A stretch of DNA of 64,000 nucleotides from Actimicrobium sp034313845 (GTDB lineage: Bacteria; Pseudomonadota; Gammaproteobacteria; Burkholderiales; Burkholderiaceae_D). A model generated the notes under the pieces. The model did no database searches. It was given only the letters and a program-made list of their open reading frames with translations, and was not told the origin of the DNA. Below, piece after piece: positions 35,186 through 43,350 of the stretch (positions are counted from its first letter, which is position 1; the number at the start of each line of letters is the position of its first letter). The stretch is taken from NCBI RefSeq assembly GCF_034313845.1, contig NZ_JAVIWN010000003.1. One strand, given 5' to 3'. The position numbers were made by a program, and so were the translations under genes.

Positions 35186-35886
35186 TGTGAAACGCTGCCG
35201 CAGGTCAGTGGCATGCGGGCAGGCAGCGAGGTGGCAGGTCTGGCACCGGCTGGCACCGGTTGGGCCGACAGCCAGGCCGTGACGGCGTTGATGTCAGCCG
35301 GGCTGAGTTGCGCGGCAATCTTGCCCATGCAGTCGGGTGCTGCCGCATGGCGCGTGCCGTTGCGCCAGGCACCGAATTGCGCAGCCAGATAATCGCGCGG
35401 CAAACCCACCAGGCCGGGGATGGCGGGTGACACGCCGGTCAATGCGCTGCCGTGGCAGGCGATGCAGGCCGGGATGTTTTGGGTCGCATCGCCATGCTGC
35501 ACCAGTGCCTGCCCGCGCGCAGCCACGCTGGCCGATACCGTCAACGGTTGCGGTGGCGGATACGGCACTTCCAGCGCGGAAAAATAATTGGCCAGTTCGT
35601 GCAGGTAGTCATCCGACAGGTTGCTGACCATGTAAATCATTTGCGGATACGCGCGGCGGCCATCGCGAAAGTTGATCAGCTGGTTGGCCAGATAGCCGGC
35701 CGGTTTGCCGGCGATGCGCGGGAAGTAGCCATCGGCACCGCGCTTGCCGTCAATGTTGTGGCAAGCAATGCAGGCGACAGCGCGCTGGGCGATGCTGTCT
35801 TCAAGGGCGGGGGCGGCGAGGGCATTGCCTGCAGCCAGTGCCAGTAGCAGTGAAGGCAGAACGCGATAGTGGCAGGTGGATGTCAT
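35182..35886 (-). CDS. Diheme cytochrome c4-like protein
   Basis: 234 residues from ATG 35886, where a signal peptide (VLPSLLLALAAGNALA) begins; an upstream in-frame GTG-type start adds an unlikely tail. Two heme motifs are present, CIACHN near residue 39 and CIACHG near residue 137, each in a cytochrome-c domain with conserved PRIAGKPAGYL and LVGLPRDYLAAQ segments, as in cytochrome c4. It should be a periplasmic electron carrier working with the triheme cytochrome encoded in overlap downstream. Confidence 0.87.
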   Translation of the reverse strand: MTSTCHYRVLPSLLLALAAGNALAAPALEDSIAQRAVACIACHNIDGKRGADGYFPRIAGKPAGYLANQLINFRDGRRAYPQMIYMVSNLSDDYLHELANYFSALEVPYPPPQPLTVSASVAARGQALVQHGDATQNIPACIACHGSALTGVSPAIPGLVGLPRDYLAAQFGAWRNGTRHAAAPDCMGKIAAQLSPADINAVTAWLSAQPVPAGARPATSLPARMPLTCGSVSQ

Positions 35887-36009
35887 GTCAGGTGCAGTGT
35901 GACCGCGAGATCGGGGACTGCATTCTACTGCTAGCGTCAACGGTCGCCGTCAATAAAGCCGATGGGTGCCAATGCTAGACTCTGCCTCTTTGCCTAATCC
36001 GGAGTCATC

Positions 36010-36342
36010 ATGATCGCTACGTTTGCTACGCTGCTGGTGTTCCAGTCCCTTGGCGAAGGCCTGTCGTATGCGTTGTCGTTGCCGATACCCGGTCCGGTAA
36101 TCGGCATGGTGCTACTGCTGGGATACCTGATGCTGCGGCCCGCCGAGGCAGAAAAATTAACCCCGACGTCGATGGGTTTGCTGCGCCATCTGTCGCTGCT
36201 GTTCGTGCCGGCCGGGGTCGGCATCATGGTCCATGCAAGGCTGCTCGCCGCCGAGTGGGTGCCGATTTCGACGGCGCTACTGGCCAGCGTGGTGGTGTCG
36301 ATTGCGGTGACTGCCGCTGTCGTGCGGGCCTTGCAGAAATGA
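36010..36342 (+). CDS. lrgA: CidA/LrgA family holin-like protein
   Basis: A 110-residue membrane protein with about four hydrophobic helices and the family signature LPIPGPVIGMVLLL, then LLFVPAGVGIM. CidA/LrgA proteins work with CidB/LrgB in control of murein hydrolase activity or overflow-metabolite transport. GGAG precedes the ATG. Its TGA overlaps the lrgB ATG (ATGA). Confidence 0.92.
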   Translation: MIATFATLLVFQSLGEGLSYALSLPIPGPVIGMVLLLGYLMLRPAEAEKLTPTSMGLLRHLSLLFVPAGVGIMVHARLLAAEWVPISTALLASVVVSIAVTAAVVRALQK

Positions 36343-37064
36343 CGCCCAAGCTCAACGAGATCTGGGTTTATCTGGCGGCGTCGCCGCTGCTGGGACTGAC
36401 GGCGACTTTGCTGGCCTATCTGATCGCATCGCTGATTTACCAGCGTGCCAGATTCAATGCGCTGGCCAATCCGGTGGCGATCGCCGTGGCCATCCTGGTG
36501 TTGCTGCTGACGCTGACGGGTACCTCGTACAAGACCTATTTCGATGGCGCGCAATTCGTGCATTTTCTGCTGGGACCGGCGACGGTCGCGCTGGCGATTC
36601 CGCTGTATCAGCAATTGCCGGCATTGCGGCGTGACTGGTTCGCGCTACTGGTTGGTATGCTGGCCGGCAGTGCCGCAGCGATTACTACGGCAATGGGTGT
36701 GGCCTGGGCGCTGGGCGCGTCGCCGGTCACCATCCTGTCGCTGGCACCGAAGTCGGTCACCTCGCCAATCGCGATGGGCATCGCCGAAAAAATCGGCGGC
36801 TTGCCGTCACTGACAGCGGTGATGGTGATCGCCACCGGCATCCTCGGTGCGACGCTGGCGCGCACCATCCTGACCTGGATGAAATTTACTGATCACAAGG
36901 TGATGGGCTTTGCGCTGGGGGTTACTGCGCACGGCATCGGCACGGCACGCGGGTTTCAGGTTAGTGAAGAAATGGGTGCGTTTGCCGGACTGGCGATGGG
37001 GTTGTCGGGGGTGATGACGGCGTTGTTGTTGCCGTTGGGGTTGAAGGTGTTGGGAGTGATTTAG
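36339..37064 (+). CDS. lrgB: LrgB/CidB family membrane protein
   Basis: A 241-residue protein with several TM helices and the LrgB signatures SLAPKSVTSPIAMGIAEKIGG and AHGIGTARGFQVSEE. It partners LrgA. I chose ATG 36339 (overlap with the lrgA stop) over an in-frame start at 36255 inside lrgA. Confidence 0.93.
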   Translation: MTPKLNEIWVYLAASPLLGLTATLLAYLIASLIYQRARFNALANPVAIAVAILVLLLTLTGTSYKTYFDGAQFVHFLLGPATVALAIPLYQQLPALRRDWFALLVGMLAGSAAAITTAMGVAWALGASPVTILSLAPKSVTSPIAMGIAEKIGGLPSLTAVMVIATGILGATLARTILTWMKFTDHKVMGFALGVTAHGIGTARGFQVSEEMGAFAGLAMGLSGVMTALLLPLGLKVLGVI

Positions 37065-37091
37065 TGGGGGGTGTTTGTTGGCGGGATGTGG

Positions 37092-37110
37092 TTGCACCGA
37101 ATGCACTGGT
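37092..37110 (+). repeat. Left copy of a 19-bp direct repeat
   Basis: TTGCACCGAATGCACTGGT occurs here and again exactly at 37507-37525. The two copies bracket about 400 bp that hold a hairpin-rich dispersed-type element and a microsatellite. Similarity continues weakly past the 19-mer, so it may be a third, decayed copy of the ferredoxin 3' end. Confidence 0.8.
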
Positions 37111-37181
37111 TGAGGTGGTCAATACCTCGACCAGTCACGGTCGTCGCGTGCTGAACTATGAGGCGCTCCGCCACGACCTAG

Positions 37182-37368
37182 CCGGGGGCGGCCCGGCAGC
37201 CGGTCACTTCTTTTTGCTTCGCCAAAAAGAAGTAACCAAGAAAAAGGCGACCGCGAAGCGGCTGCCCTTCGGGTTCCCAAAAGTCGGAGCCAGTCAGGGG
37301 GAGTGCCGCAAACTCGCTACGCTCAAACATGCGTCACTCTTATCCCCTGCCTGACTCCGACTTTTGGC
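37182..37368 (+). repeat. Hairpin-rich intergenic repeat of a type common in Burkholderiales
   Basis: The sequence contains the stem ACTTCTTTTTG/CAAAAAGAAGT at 37206-37233. It also has a longer imperfect inverted repeat between 37277 and 37367 (CCAAAAGTCGGAG paired with CTCCGACTTTTGG-like sequence). Similar FFLLRQKEVTKKKA-encoding stretches recur between genes in many betaproteobacterial genomes, from general knowledge. It lies after lrgB and could act as a transcription attenuator; no gene is supported here. Confidence 0.6.
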
Positions 37369-37410
37369 AGCTGCTTCAATGCGGGACAGGTCAACGTCAA
37401 CTGCCACTTC

Positions 37411-37458
37411 AACATCAACATCAACATCAACATCAACATCAACATCAACATCAACATC
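37411..37458 (+). repeat. Hexanucleotide microsatellite (AACATC)x8
   Basis: Eight perfect tandem AACATC units with no interruption. The unit length is a multiple of three, so copy-number changes would not shift a frame. No supported gene covers it. Such tracts are prone to slippage and useful for strain typing. Confidence 0.95.
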
Positions 37459-37484
37459 AACCCCTCCGACTACCGCTCAATCGT

Positions 37485-37514
37485 AGGGTGCAATAACCGC
37501 AGGGCATTGCACCG
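37485..37514 (+). repeat. Palindromic repeat element, left copy
   Basis: AGGGTGCAATAACCGCAGGG runs into CATTGCACCG. GGTGCAAT and ATTGCACC form the stem. The reverse complement at 37650-37679 matches with two differences over 30 bp, so the two elements face each other around the duplicated ferredoxin fragment. Confidence 0.8.
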
Positions 37515-37516
37515 AA

Positions 37517-37647
37517 TGCACTGGTCACCGTCATCAATCCTCGAACCATTCCGGTCTGCTGGCCAGCGGCTGGTCGATCACTACATCCGACAGCGGTACC
37601 GCGACACACAGCAAGATGGTGCCGTCCTTCTTTTCATCGGCGCTCAG
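37517..37647 (-). pseudogene. Duplicated 3' fragment of the ferredoxin gene
   Basis: 131 bp align without gaps to 38443-38573 with about 7 differences by eye. On the minus strand it encodes LSADEKKDGTILLCVAVPLS and ends RPEWFED, where the intact gene stops at RP. Three of the coding differences are synonymous. The fragment has no 5' part of the gene. Confidence 0.85.
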
Positions 37648-37649
37648 CG

Positions 37650-37679
37650 CGGTGCAATGCTCTTCGGTTATTGCACCCT
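37650..37679 (-). repeat. Palindromic repeat element, right copy, overlapping the hicB 3' end
   Basis: The reverse complement of this stretch matches 37485-37514 at 28 of 30 positions. The hicB stop codon (37668-37670) and its last three sense codons lie inside it, so the HicB C-terminus is formed by repeat sequence. Confidence 0.8.
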
Positions 37680-38093
37680 CCGCGATTTTTCTACGGGTTG
37701 TGATGCTTCGGTTACTCCGACGCGGGTCAGATAGCCAGAACGACTTTCGCCGGCGCGCTTGGCTGCCGCATCAATGATGAACAGCGCACGGCGCGACAGC
37801 GTGATGTTGATCCGCTCCGTGACATCTTCCAGTCGGCTCATGTCGATATCCACGAGCACCCACGTCCAGCCAGCGTAATCGGAATTTTTTTGATGCGCTG
37901 ACAAGGCATGGGCTGCTGGAATCGGTTCGCCCGATGCGAGCAGTGCTTCGATATGCAGTTCGATGGCTTCGGTTGTATTGGTGACTGCTTCATCAAGCGT
38001 TTCACCAGCAGAAAAACAACCCGGCAAGTCGGGGACGATAACGCCGTAGGCGGTCGTGTCGCTACCAGTTTCAATGACGATCGGATATCGCAT
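37668..38093 (-). CDS. hicB: HicB-family antitoxin
   Basis: 141 residues. The N-terminal partial RNase-H-like HicB fold is seen as YPIVIETGSDTTAYGVIVPD, then GCFSAGETLDEA. A C-terminal ribbon-helix-helix-like segment (RINITLSRRALFIIDAAAKR) should bind the operator. It neutralises HicA and represses the operon. It follows hicA after 3 bp on the same strand, in the usual hicA-hicB order. The last residues come from a palindromic repeat. Confidence 0.93.
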   Translation of the reverse strand: MRYPIVIETGSDTTAYGVIVPDLPGCFSAGETLDEAVTNTTEAIELHIEALLASGEPIPAAHALSAHQKNSDYAGWTWVLVDIDMSRLEDVTERINITLSRRALFIIDAAAKRAGESRSGYLTRVGVTEASQPVEKSRRVQ

Positions 38094-38096
38094 CGC

Positions 38097-38282
38097 TTAC
38101 CCCTTCAATCCTGCCTGTTTCAAAATAGCCTTGACCAATCCGATGCCCAGATCTTTTTTGGGATGCGGGACGGTCACCACGCCGGGCCTGCCGATTTTTC
38201 GTAATTGATGATGACTGCCGCTGATGCGTGCGATTTCGAAACCATTTTTTTCGAGAAGGCGAATCAGATCGGCACTTTTCAT
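38097..38282 (-). CDS. hicA: HicA-family mRNA interferase toxin
   Basis: 61 residues with the double-stranded RNA-binding-like HicA/YcfA fold: SADLIRLLEKNGFEIARISG, then the catalytic His in GSHHQLRK and VPHPKKDLGIGLVKAILKQ. It cleaves mRNA when free of HicB. ATG at 38282 is chosen; the longer frame upstream has no family similarity. The toxin appears intact, unlike the VapD-like toxin elsewhere in the window. Confidence 0.93.
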   Translation of the reverse strand: MKSADLIRLLEKNGFEIARISGSHHQLRKIGRPGVVTVPHPKKDLGIGLVKAILKQAGLKG

Positions 38283-38442
38283 GATGTGTATTCTACTTAT
38301 TGAAAATGGCGTGGTCCAGAAAAATGCTGGATGTGTAACGTTGTTATAAGCCCTGCAGTTTTGCGTGGTTTGCTTCAGCGCAGCAATGTCGTCGGTTTTT
38401 TCGGCTTTTTTTGTTGCCGTGATGCGGTTGGGACTAGCCCGG

Positions 38443-38573
38443 TGCACTGGTCACCGTCATCAATCCCCGAACCATCACGGTCTGCTGGCCAGCGGCTGGT
38501 CGATCACTACATCCGATAGCGGTACCGCGACACACGGCAAGATGGTGCCGTCTTTCTTTTCATCGGCGCTTAG
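38443..38573 (-). repeat. Parent copy of the 131-bp ferredoxin 3' repeat
   Basis: This stretch spans the 3' end of the intact ferredoxin gene and about 30 bp past its stop. It matches 37517-37647 in the same orientation, so the two copies flank hicAB as direct repeats with about 795 bp between them. Confidence 0.85.
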
Positions 38574-38768
38574 TCCCGGCCAGTCAACCGTGTAGCGCAC
38601 CGTGCCGCTGCTCAGGCGGCACAGGCAAGTGCGGCAGGTGCCATTGCGACATGAACTGGGCAGGGTGATTCCGGCTGATCGGGCGGCGGCCATTAGCGTG
38701 TCGCCATCCGGTACATCGAAGCGCCAGTCCTTGCCGGTGATCTGCGCAGAAAACACGTTAGACGCCAT
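38475..38768 (-). CDS. [2Fe-2S] ferredoxin-type protein
   Basis: 97 residues. The plant-type 2Fe-2S cluster motif is SSCRNGTCRTCLC (C-x4-C-x2-C) with the fourth Cys in TILPCVAVP. It should be a small cytoplasmic electron carrier. ATG 38768 lies 11 bp inside the end of psd, so the two are co-transcribed. The 3' end is duplicated beyond hicAB. Confidence 0.88.
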   Translation of the reverse strand: MASNVFSAQITGKDWRFDVPDGDTLMAAARSAGITLPSSCRNGTCRTCLCRLSSGTVRYTVDWPGLSADEKKDGTILPCVAVPLSDVVIDQPLASRP

Positions 38769-39618
38769 TCCCCATCACGTCGCCCAGACGCACCGGTAGC
38801 GCCGCTTTCCACGCAGGATTGAAACGTACCTGTTCGCGTGGAAATAACAGCACGACCGTCGAGCCGAGCAAAAAGCGTCCCATTTCATCGCCCTTTTTCA
38901 GCAGAATCTGCTGGTCGTCATAACGCCATTCGCGGACCGCTTTCGTGCGCGGCGGGTTGACGATGCCGTGCCAGGTGGTGGCCATGCTGCCGACGATGGT
39001 GGCGCCCACCAGCGTCAGGACGAACGGGCCGGCGGCGTTCTCGAAGACGCAGACCACGCGTTCGTTGCGGGCGAACAGGCCCGGTACGCCGCGTGCGGTC
39101 GCCGGGTTCACCGAGAACAATTCGCCGGGCACGTAAATCATCCGCAGCAACCGGCCATCGCAGGGCATGTGGATGCGGTGGTAATCCTTGGGACTGAGGT
39201 AGATGGTGGCGAAGCTACCATCGCGGAACTGGTCGGCCAGCGCGGCATCGCCGCCCACCAGCGCGGTGGTCGAATACGCATGGCCCTTGGCCTGGAAAAT
39301 CTGGTCGCGCTCGATCGCTCCGAACTGGCTGATGGCACCATCGACCGGACAAATGTACGCGGCATCGGCGAGCGGTCGTGCGTCGCTGCGCAAGGCTCGC
39401 GTAAAGAAGGCATTGAAGCTGGCGTAGCTGGTGATGTCGGGATTGGCGGCCTCGGCCATGTTGACCTGATAGCGTGCGATGAAGCGCCGGATGATGCCGG
39501 TGGTGATGCTGCCGGCTTCGGCATTGGCGACCTTGCCGGCAAACCAGGTGATGGCTTGCTTGGGCAGCAGGTACTGGAGCAGGACTGCGGGATCGGCCAC
39601 GGCAACTTTCAATAACAA
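38758..39618 (-). CDS. psd: Phosphatidylserine decarboxylase proenzyme
   Basis: About 286 residues. It makes phosphatidylethanolamine at the inner membrane. The self-cleavage site is in GRFLLGSTVVLLF, where Ser becomes the pyruvoyl group. LSPKDYHRIHMPCDG is the conserved core. The start is unclear: TTG 39618 gives the longest form, and GTG 39603 is also possible; no in-frame ATG lies upstream. The 3' end overlaps the ferredoxin gene by 11 bp. Confidence 0.93.
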   Translation of the reverse strand: MLLKVAVADPAVLLQYLLPKQAITWFAGKVANAEAGSITTGIIRRFIARYQVNMAEAANPDITSYASFNAFFTRALRSDARPLADAAYICPVDGAISQFGAIERDQIFQAKGHAYSTTALVGGDAALADQFRDGSFATIYLSPKDYHRIHMPCDGRLLRMIYVPGELFSVNPATARGVPGLFARNERVVCVFENAAGPFVLTLVGATIVGSMATTWHGIVNPPRTKAVREWRYDDQQILLKKGDEMGRFLLGSTVVLLFPREQVRFNPAWKAALPVRLGDVMGNGV

Positions 39619-39640
39619 TGATGGCCGGATTGTACCGGCA

Positions 39641-41038
39641 TCAGCGCTCGCGCAACGCTTCCTGCTTGGCCTTGATGACCGGTTTGAGCAGATAGTTCAG
39701 TACGGTTTTTTTACCGGTACGTATATGGATGGTGGCGGTCATGCCCGGGATGATCGGCAGGTTCTTGTCGCCGCGACCGAGGTTGTTTTTGGACGTACGT
39801 ACCCGCACCAGATAAAAACTTTCATCCTTGTCGTTGGTGATCGAGTCAGCCGTGATGGTGTCGAGCGTCGCAGCGAGCCCGCCGTAGATCGAAAAATCAT
39901 AGGCGCTGAGCTTGACGGTCGCATCTTGTCCCGGATGCAGGAAGGCGATGTCGGCTGGTCGCACGCGTGCTTCGATGAGCAGGTTGTTTTCGATCGGGAC
40001 GATTTCCATCAGGTCCATGCCGGGCTGGATCACGCCACCGATAGTGGCAACAGACAGCGTCTTGACGAGGCCGGCCACCGGCGAGCGGATTTCGGTGCGG
40101 GCCAGCCGGTCGGCCATGGCCACGCCCGAAGCACGCGATTGCTCGAACTCGGAGCGGGCCAGATTGAGTTCGGTGGAGGCGTCCGAACGGAACTTGGCGA
40201 GCTGTCCGGCTTCCTTGGCGCGGGCCTCGGCGATGCTTTGTTCGATGCGCGGGATGGCCAGGCGCGCGGCGTCGGCTTCACCACGGAAATCGCTGACCTG
40301 GCGTTCCAGTCGCAGCACTTCGACTTCCGACAGCACGCCTTGCGCAACCATCGGTTTACTGATCGTCAGTTCGCGTGTGACCAGACGCTGGCTTTCTTCG
40401 AGCTGGAGCAGGCGGGCGCGTTTTTCGCGCAATTCCTGCACGCGCTGGTTGGCTTGCTCGCGCAGCACCGTGAGTGCGGCGTCGAGTTCGCGCTGGCGGT
40501 TCTGGTACAGCTGTTTTTCTTCCTCGACTACTTTCGGGTTGTCGCGCAGCAGTTCCGGGGATGCCGTAAAAGTGCTGCCGACGGTTTCTGCATTGAGGCG
40601 CGCAATCCGCGCCTGCAGTGCCTCGTATTTCGCTTTGACTTCGTCGACTGACGAAGAAAAACGCGTCTTGTCGAGCACCAGCACGATCTGGTTTTTTTGC
40701 ACCAGATCGCCAACATGCACCGGGATTGCGCCGACGATGCCGCCCTCCAGATTCTGGATCACCTGGACCTGGCCGGATGGAATCACTTTGCCTTCGCCGA
40801 TGGTGATTTCATCGATCGGTGCAAAGGCAGCCCAGACCACGGCGATGAGGACGAACAGCACCGTGCCGCGGATGATCAGCGAGCCGAAGCGTGGCGCGCC
40901 GGTGACCAGCGCGGCACTGCTGTCGGACATGAATTCGATGTCGGCACGGCGGTCGGCGTCGTCCGTACCGGCCGGTAGGATCAGTTGCCGGAGCTTGCTG
41001 TTCCAGCCCGATGACGGGAGATTAGACTTTGGCGACAT
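39641..41038 (-). CDS. HlyD-family type I secretion membrane fusion protein
   Basis: 465 residues. A cytoplasmic N-terminus precedes one TM helix (IIRGTVLFVLIAVVWAAFA). Then come a lipoyl-like VIPSGQVQVIQNLEGGIV segment, a long coiled-coil hairpin, a second lipoyl half (RSPVAGLVKTLSV) and a C-terminal beta barrel with IIPGMTATI. It links the inner-membrane ABC exporter to a TolC-like channel. ATG 41038 overlaps the exporter gene by 17 bp. The closest named family is LapC-like adaptors for large adhesins. Confidence 0.92.
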   Translation of the reverse strand: MSPKSNLPSSGWNSKLRQLILPAGTDDADRRADIEFMSDSSAALVTGAPRFGSLIIRGTVLFVLIAVVWAAFAPIDEITIGEGKVIPSGQVQVIQNLEGGIVGAIPVHVGDLVQKNQIVLVLDKTRFSSSVDEVKAKYEALQARIARLNAETVGSTFTASPELLRDNPKVVEEEKQLYQNRQRELDAALTVLREQANQRVQELREKRARLLQLEESQRLVTRELTISKPMVAQGVLSEVEVLRLERQVSDFRGEADAARLAIPRIEQSIAEARAKEAGQLAKFRSDASTELNLARSEFEQSRASGVAMADRLARTEIRSPVAGLVKTLSVATIGGVIQPGMDLMEIVPIENNLLIEARVRPADIAFLHPGQDATVKLSAYDFSIYGGLAATLDTITADSITNDKDESFYLVRVRTSKNNLGRGDKNLPIIPGMTATIHIRTGKKTVLNYLLKPVIKAKQEALRER

Positions 41039-43214
41039 GCAGCTTCCCTCCGGATAAGGCTTCCAGCACTTGTTCTTTCGGACCATCGGCGATGATGCGT
41101 CCGCCTTCGACGACCAGCAAACGATTGACCAGCGTCAGCATCGAGGCACGGTGCGTAATCAGGATCAGGGTCTTGTTGCCGAGTTGCTGCGACAGGCGGG
41201 TCTTGAAGTTGTCTTCGGATCGGTTGTCGAGCGAATTGGTCGGCTCGTCGAGGACCAGTACGTTCGGGTCTTGCAACAGGGCGCGGGCAATCGCCACCGA
41301 CTGGCGCTGCCCACCGGAGAGGCCGTCGCCGCGTTCGCCGACGGCACGATCAAACCCTTGCGGATGGCGATTGACAAATTCGGTGACGCCGGCGATGTCG
41401 GCCGCACGCAGCATCGCGGCATCGTCGGCATGCGGTGCGCTCATGACGATGTTGTCCTTGATGCTGCCAAAGAACAGCACCGGGTCTTGCGGCACGTACC
41501 CGATGTGGCGACGCAGATCGATCGGGTCGATTTGCTGCTGGTCGACGCCGTCGATCCAGATCGCGCCATCGCTGGGCTGGTACAGGCCGAGGAGTAGTTT
41601 TTCGATGGTCGATTTGCCGGAACCGATGCGGCCGATGATGCCGACCCGTTCACCCGGGGCGATCTTGAACGAGATATTGCTGAGGGCTTCGACCGGTTGC
41701 TCGGGATAGGCAAAGCTGGCGTTCTGGAATTCGATGCCGCCCTGGAAGTCAGGCCGGTGCACGAAGCTCTTGCCGGGTGGATGTTCGACCGGCAAATTCA
41801 TGATGCGGTCCAGCCCGATCAGCGCAGTGCGGGCGTGATGAAAGCGCGTCGCCAGCGCGGCCACTTGCGATAGCGGTGCGAGCGTGCGTCCGGCCAGCAT
41901 CGTGCAGGCGATCAGTGCCCCCATCGACAAGGATTTGTCGGCGATCAGATAGACCCCGACGATGATCAGCGCGACATTGGCCAGTTGCTGGACCAGCACG
42001 CCGGCATTGATGCTGGCAGCCGAGAGCAGGCGCGCGCGCAAACTGAGCTTGCCGATTTGTCCGACCAGCTGTTCCCAGCGGCGCTGGGCCGGGCCTTCGG
42101 CCGAGATGGCCTTGAGGGTGTCGAGCCCGGACAGGGTTTCGATCAGCGTGGCCTGACGTTGCGAACCGACCGAGAAGGTCTGGTTGATGACGCGGGCCAG
42201 TGGTCGTTGCAGCAACATGCCGGGGATCAGGATCAAGGGAATCGCGACGAGTGGCACCAGTACCAGCGGCCCGCCGACCCACCAGATGATGAGCAGGTAG
42301 AGCAGTGTGAACGGCAGGTCGATCAGTGTGGTGATGGTGGCCGAGGTCAGGAATTCGCGAAAGGATTCAAACTCGGTGAGGCTGTTGGCAAAGCCGCCGA
42401 CCGACTTGGGGCGCACCGACAGGCGGATGGCGAGGATTTTTTCGTAGATCGCCGATGACAGCGCCATGTCGATTTTTTTGCCGGCGACGTCGATGAAATA
42501 GCCACGCAGGCTGCGCATCGCAAAGTCGAAAACGAAGACGATGGCCACGCCGATGGCCAGCACCCAGAGCGTGTCGAAGGTCTGGTTCGGTACCACGCGG
42601 TCGTAGACGTTCATCGTGAACAGCGGCAGCACCAGTGCAAACAGGTTGACCAGAAAGGATGCGATCAGTACTTCGGAGTAGATGCGCCACGATTGCCGCA
42701 GCGGTGTCCAGAACCAGTGACCGGCGGCGGGGGTGTCGGCCTGGTCGGCGCGGGCATCAAATTTGAAGATCGGGCGCACAAAAATTACATGGCCGGTACA
42801 GGACGCTTGCAGGATATCGGTATCGATGTCGAGTTCGCCATCACCGGATTCGGGCTGGATGATGCGCGCCGTGCCGTCGTTGCCCTGATGGGTCAGGATG
42901 CAGGCCTGGCCATCCTTGAGCAGCAATACCGCTGGCAGCGTCAGCTGGCTGATGCGTGACAGCGTGCGGTTCACGATGCGCGCCGAGAGGCCGGCGCGGG
43001 CCGCCGCCCGAATGAACAGCTCGGGCGTGAGCCGGTTGTTTTCCAATGGCAGACCGGCCGTCAGGGTCTGGCGCGAATGGGGCTGGTTGCGTAGCCGGGT
43101 CAGTGTGACCAGACACTCAGCCAGGGGATCATCGGGTTGCATCGCATCACGGGGCAGCGGCCAGTCAGGTGCAGCGGTACCGGCTGTATCGGGAGAACAA
43201 TCGTTGTCACGCAT
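41022..43214 (-). CDS. Type I secretion ABC exporter (LapB/RtxB-like)
   Basis: 730 residues: an N-terminal C39-peptidase-like domain (about 20-150), a TM domain (about 165-450) and a nucleotide-binding domain. The latter has Walker A GRIGSGKST, signature LSGGQRQSVA and Walker B VLVLDEPTNSLD. It should drive one-step secretion of an RTX protein or large adhesin. No substrate, LapD/LapG pair or TolC gene is visible nearby. It is translationally coupled to the HlyD-like gene. Confidence 0.92.
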   Translation of the reverse strand: MRDNDCSPDTAGTAAPDWPLPRDAMQPDDPLAECLVTLTRLRNQPHSRQTLTAGLPLENNRLTPELFIRAAARAGLSARIVNRTLSRISQLTLPAVLLLKDGQACILTHQGNDGTARIIQPESGDGELDIDTDILQASCTGHVIFVRPIFKFDARADQADTPAAGHWFWTPLRQSWRIYSEVLIASFLVNLFALVLPLFTMNVYDRVVPNQTFDTLWVLAIGVAIVFVFDFAMRSLRGYFIDVAGKKIDMALSSAIYEKILAIRLSVRPKSVGGFANSLTEFESFREFLTSATITTLIDLPFTLLYLLIIWWVGGPLVLVPLVAIPLILIPGMLLQRPLARVINQTFSVGSQRQATLIETLSGLDTLKAISAEGPAQRRWEQLVGQIGKLSLRARLLSAASINAGVLVQQLANVALIIVGVYLIADKSLSMGALIACTMLAGRTLAPLSQVAALATRFHHARTALIGLDRIMNLPVEHPPGKSFVHRPDFQGGIEFQNASFAYPEQPVEALSNISFKIAPGERVGIIGRIGSGKSTIEKLLLGLYQPSDGAIWIDGVDQQQIDPIDLRRHIGYVPQDPVLFFGSIKDNIVMSAPHADDAAMLRAADIAGVTEFVNRHPQGFDRAVGERGDGLSGGQRQSVAIARALLQDPNVLVLDEPTNSLDNRSEDNFKTRLSQQLGNKTLILITHRASMLTLVNRLLVVEGGRIIADGPKEQVLEALSGGKLHVAKV

Positions 43215-43350
43215 GAAAAAAGCCTTTCGGTGTGCGGTCTGCTGCCGGGAATTTTAAACGCAATCAGAGCGAACACTGCGGGCAACATCAAACTGCGAGC
43301 GGAAAATCGGACTAGGATAGGCCGCCCTGACTATCCCGAAAGACATCGCA

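Noticed and set aside
37064..37354. 96-residue frame encoding FFLLRQKEVTKKKA
   Set aside because: It lies in a hairpin-rich intergenic repeat whose translation recurs between genes in many genomes; no ribosome-binding site or conserved start.
37411..37458. Possible CRISPR-like array
   Set aside because: The units are contiguous with no spacers, so it is a microsatellite; the same holds for 46749-46790 and 49960-50036.
37303..37734. 143-residue frame with an Asn-Ile repeat
   Set aside because: The Asn-Ile run is only the AACATC microsatellite, and the rest crosses the ferredoxin fragment in antisense and the hicB end.
39479..41057. Long plus-strand frames opposite psd and the HlyD-like gene
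   Set aside because: The minus strand carries clear Psd and HlyD signatures; the plus-strand products show no known domain.
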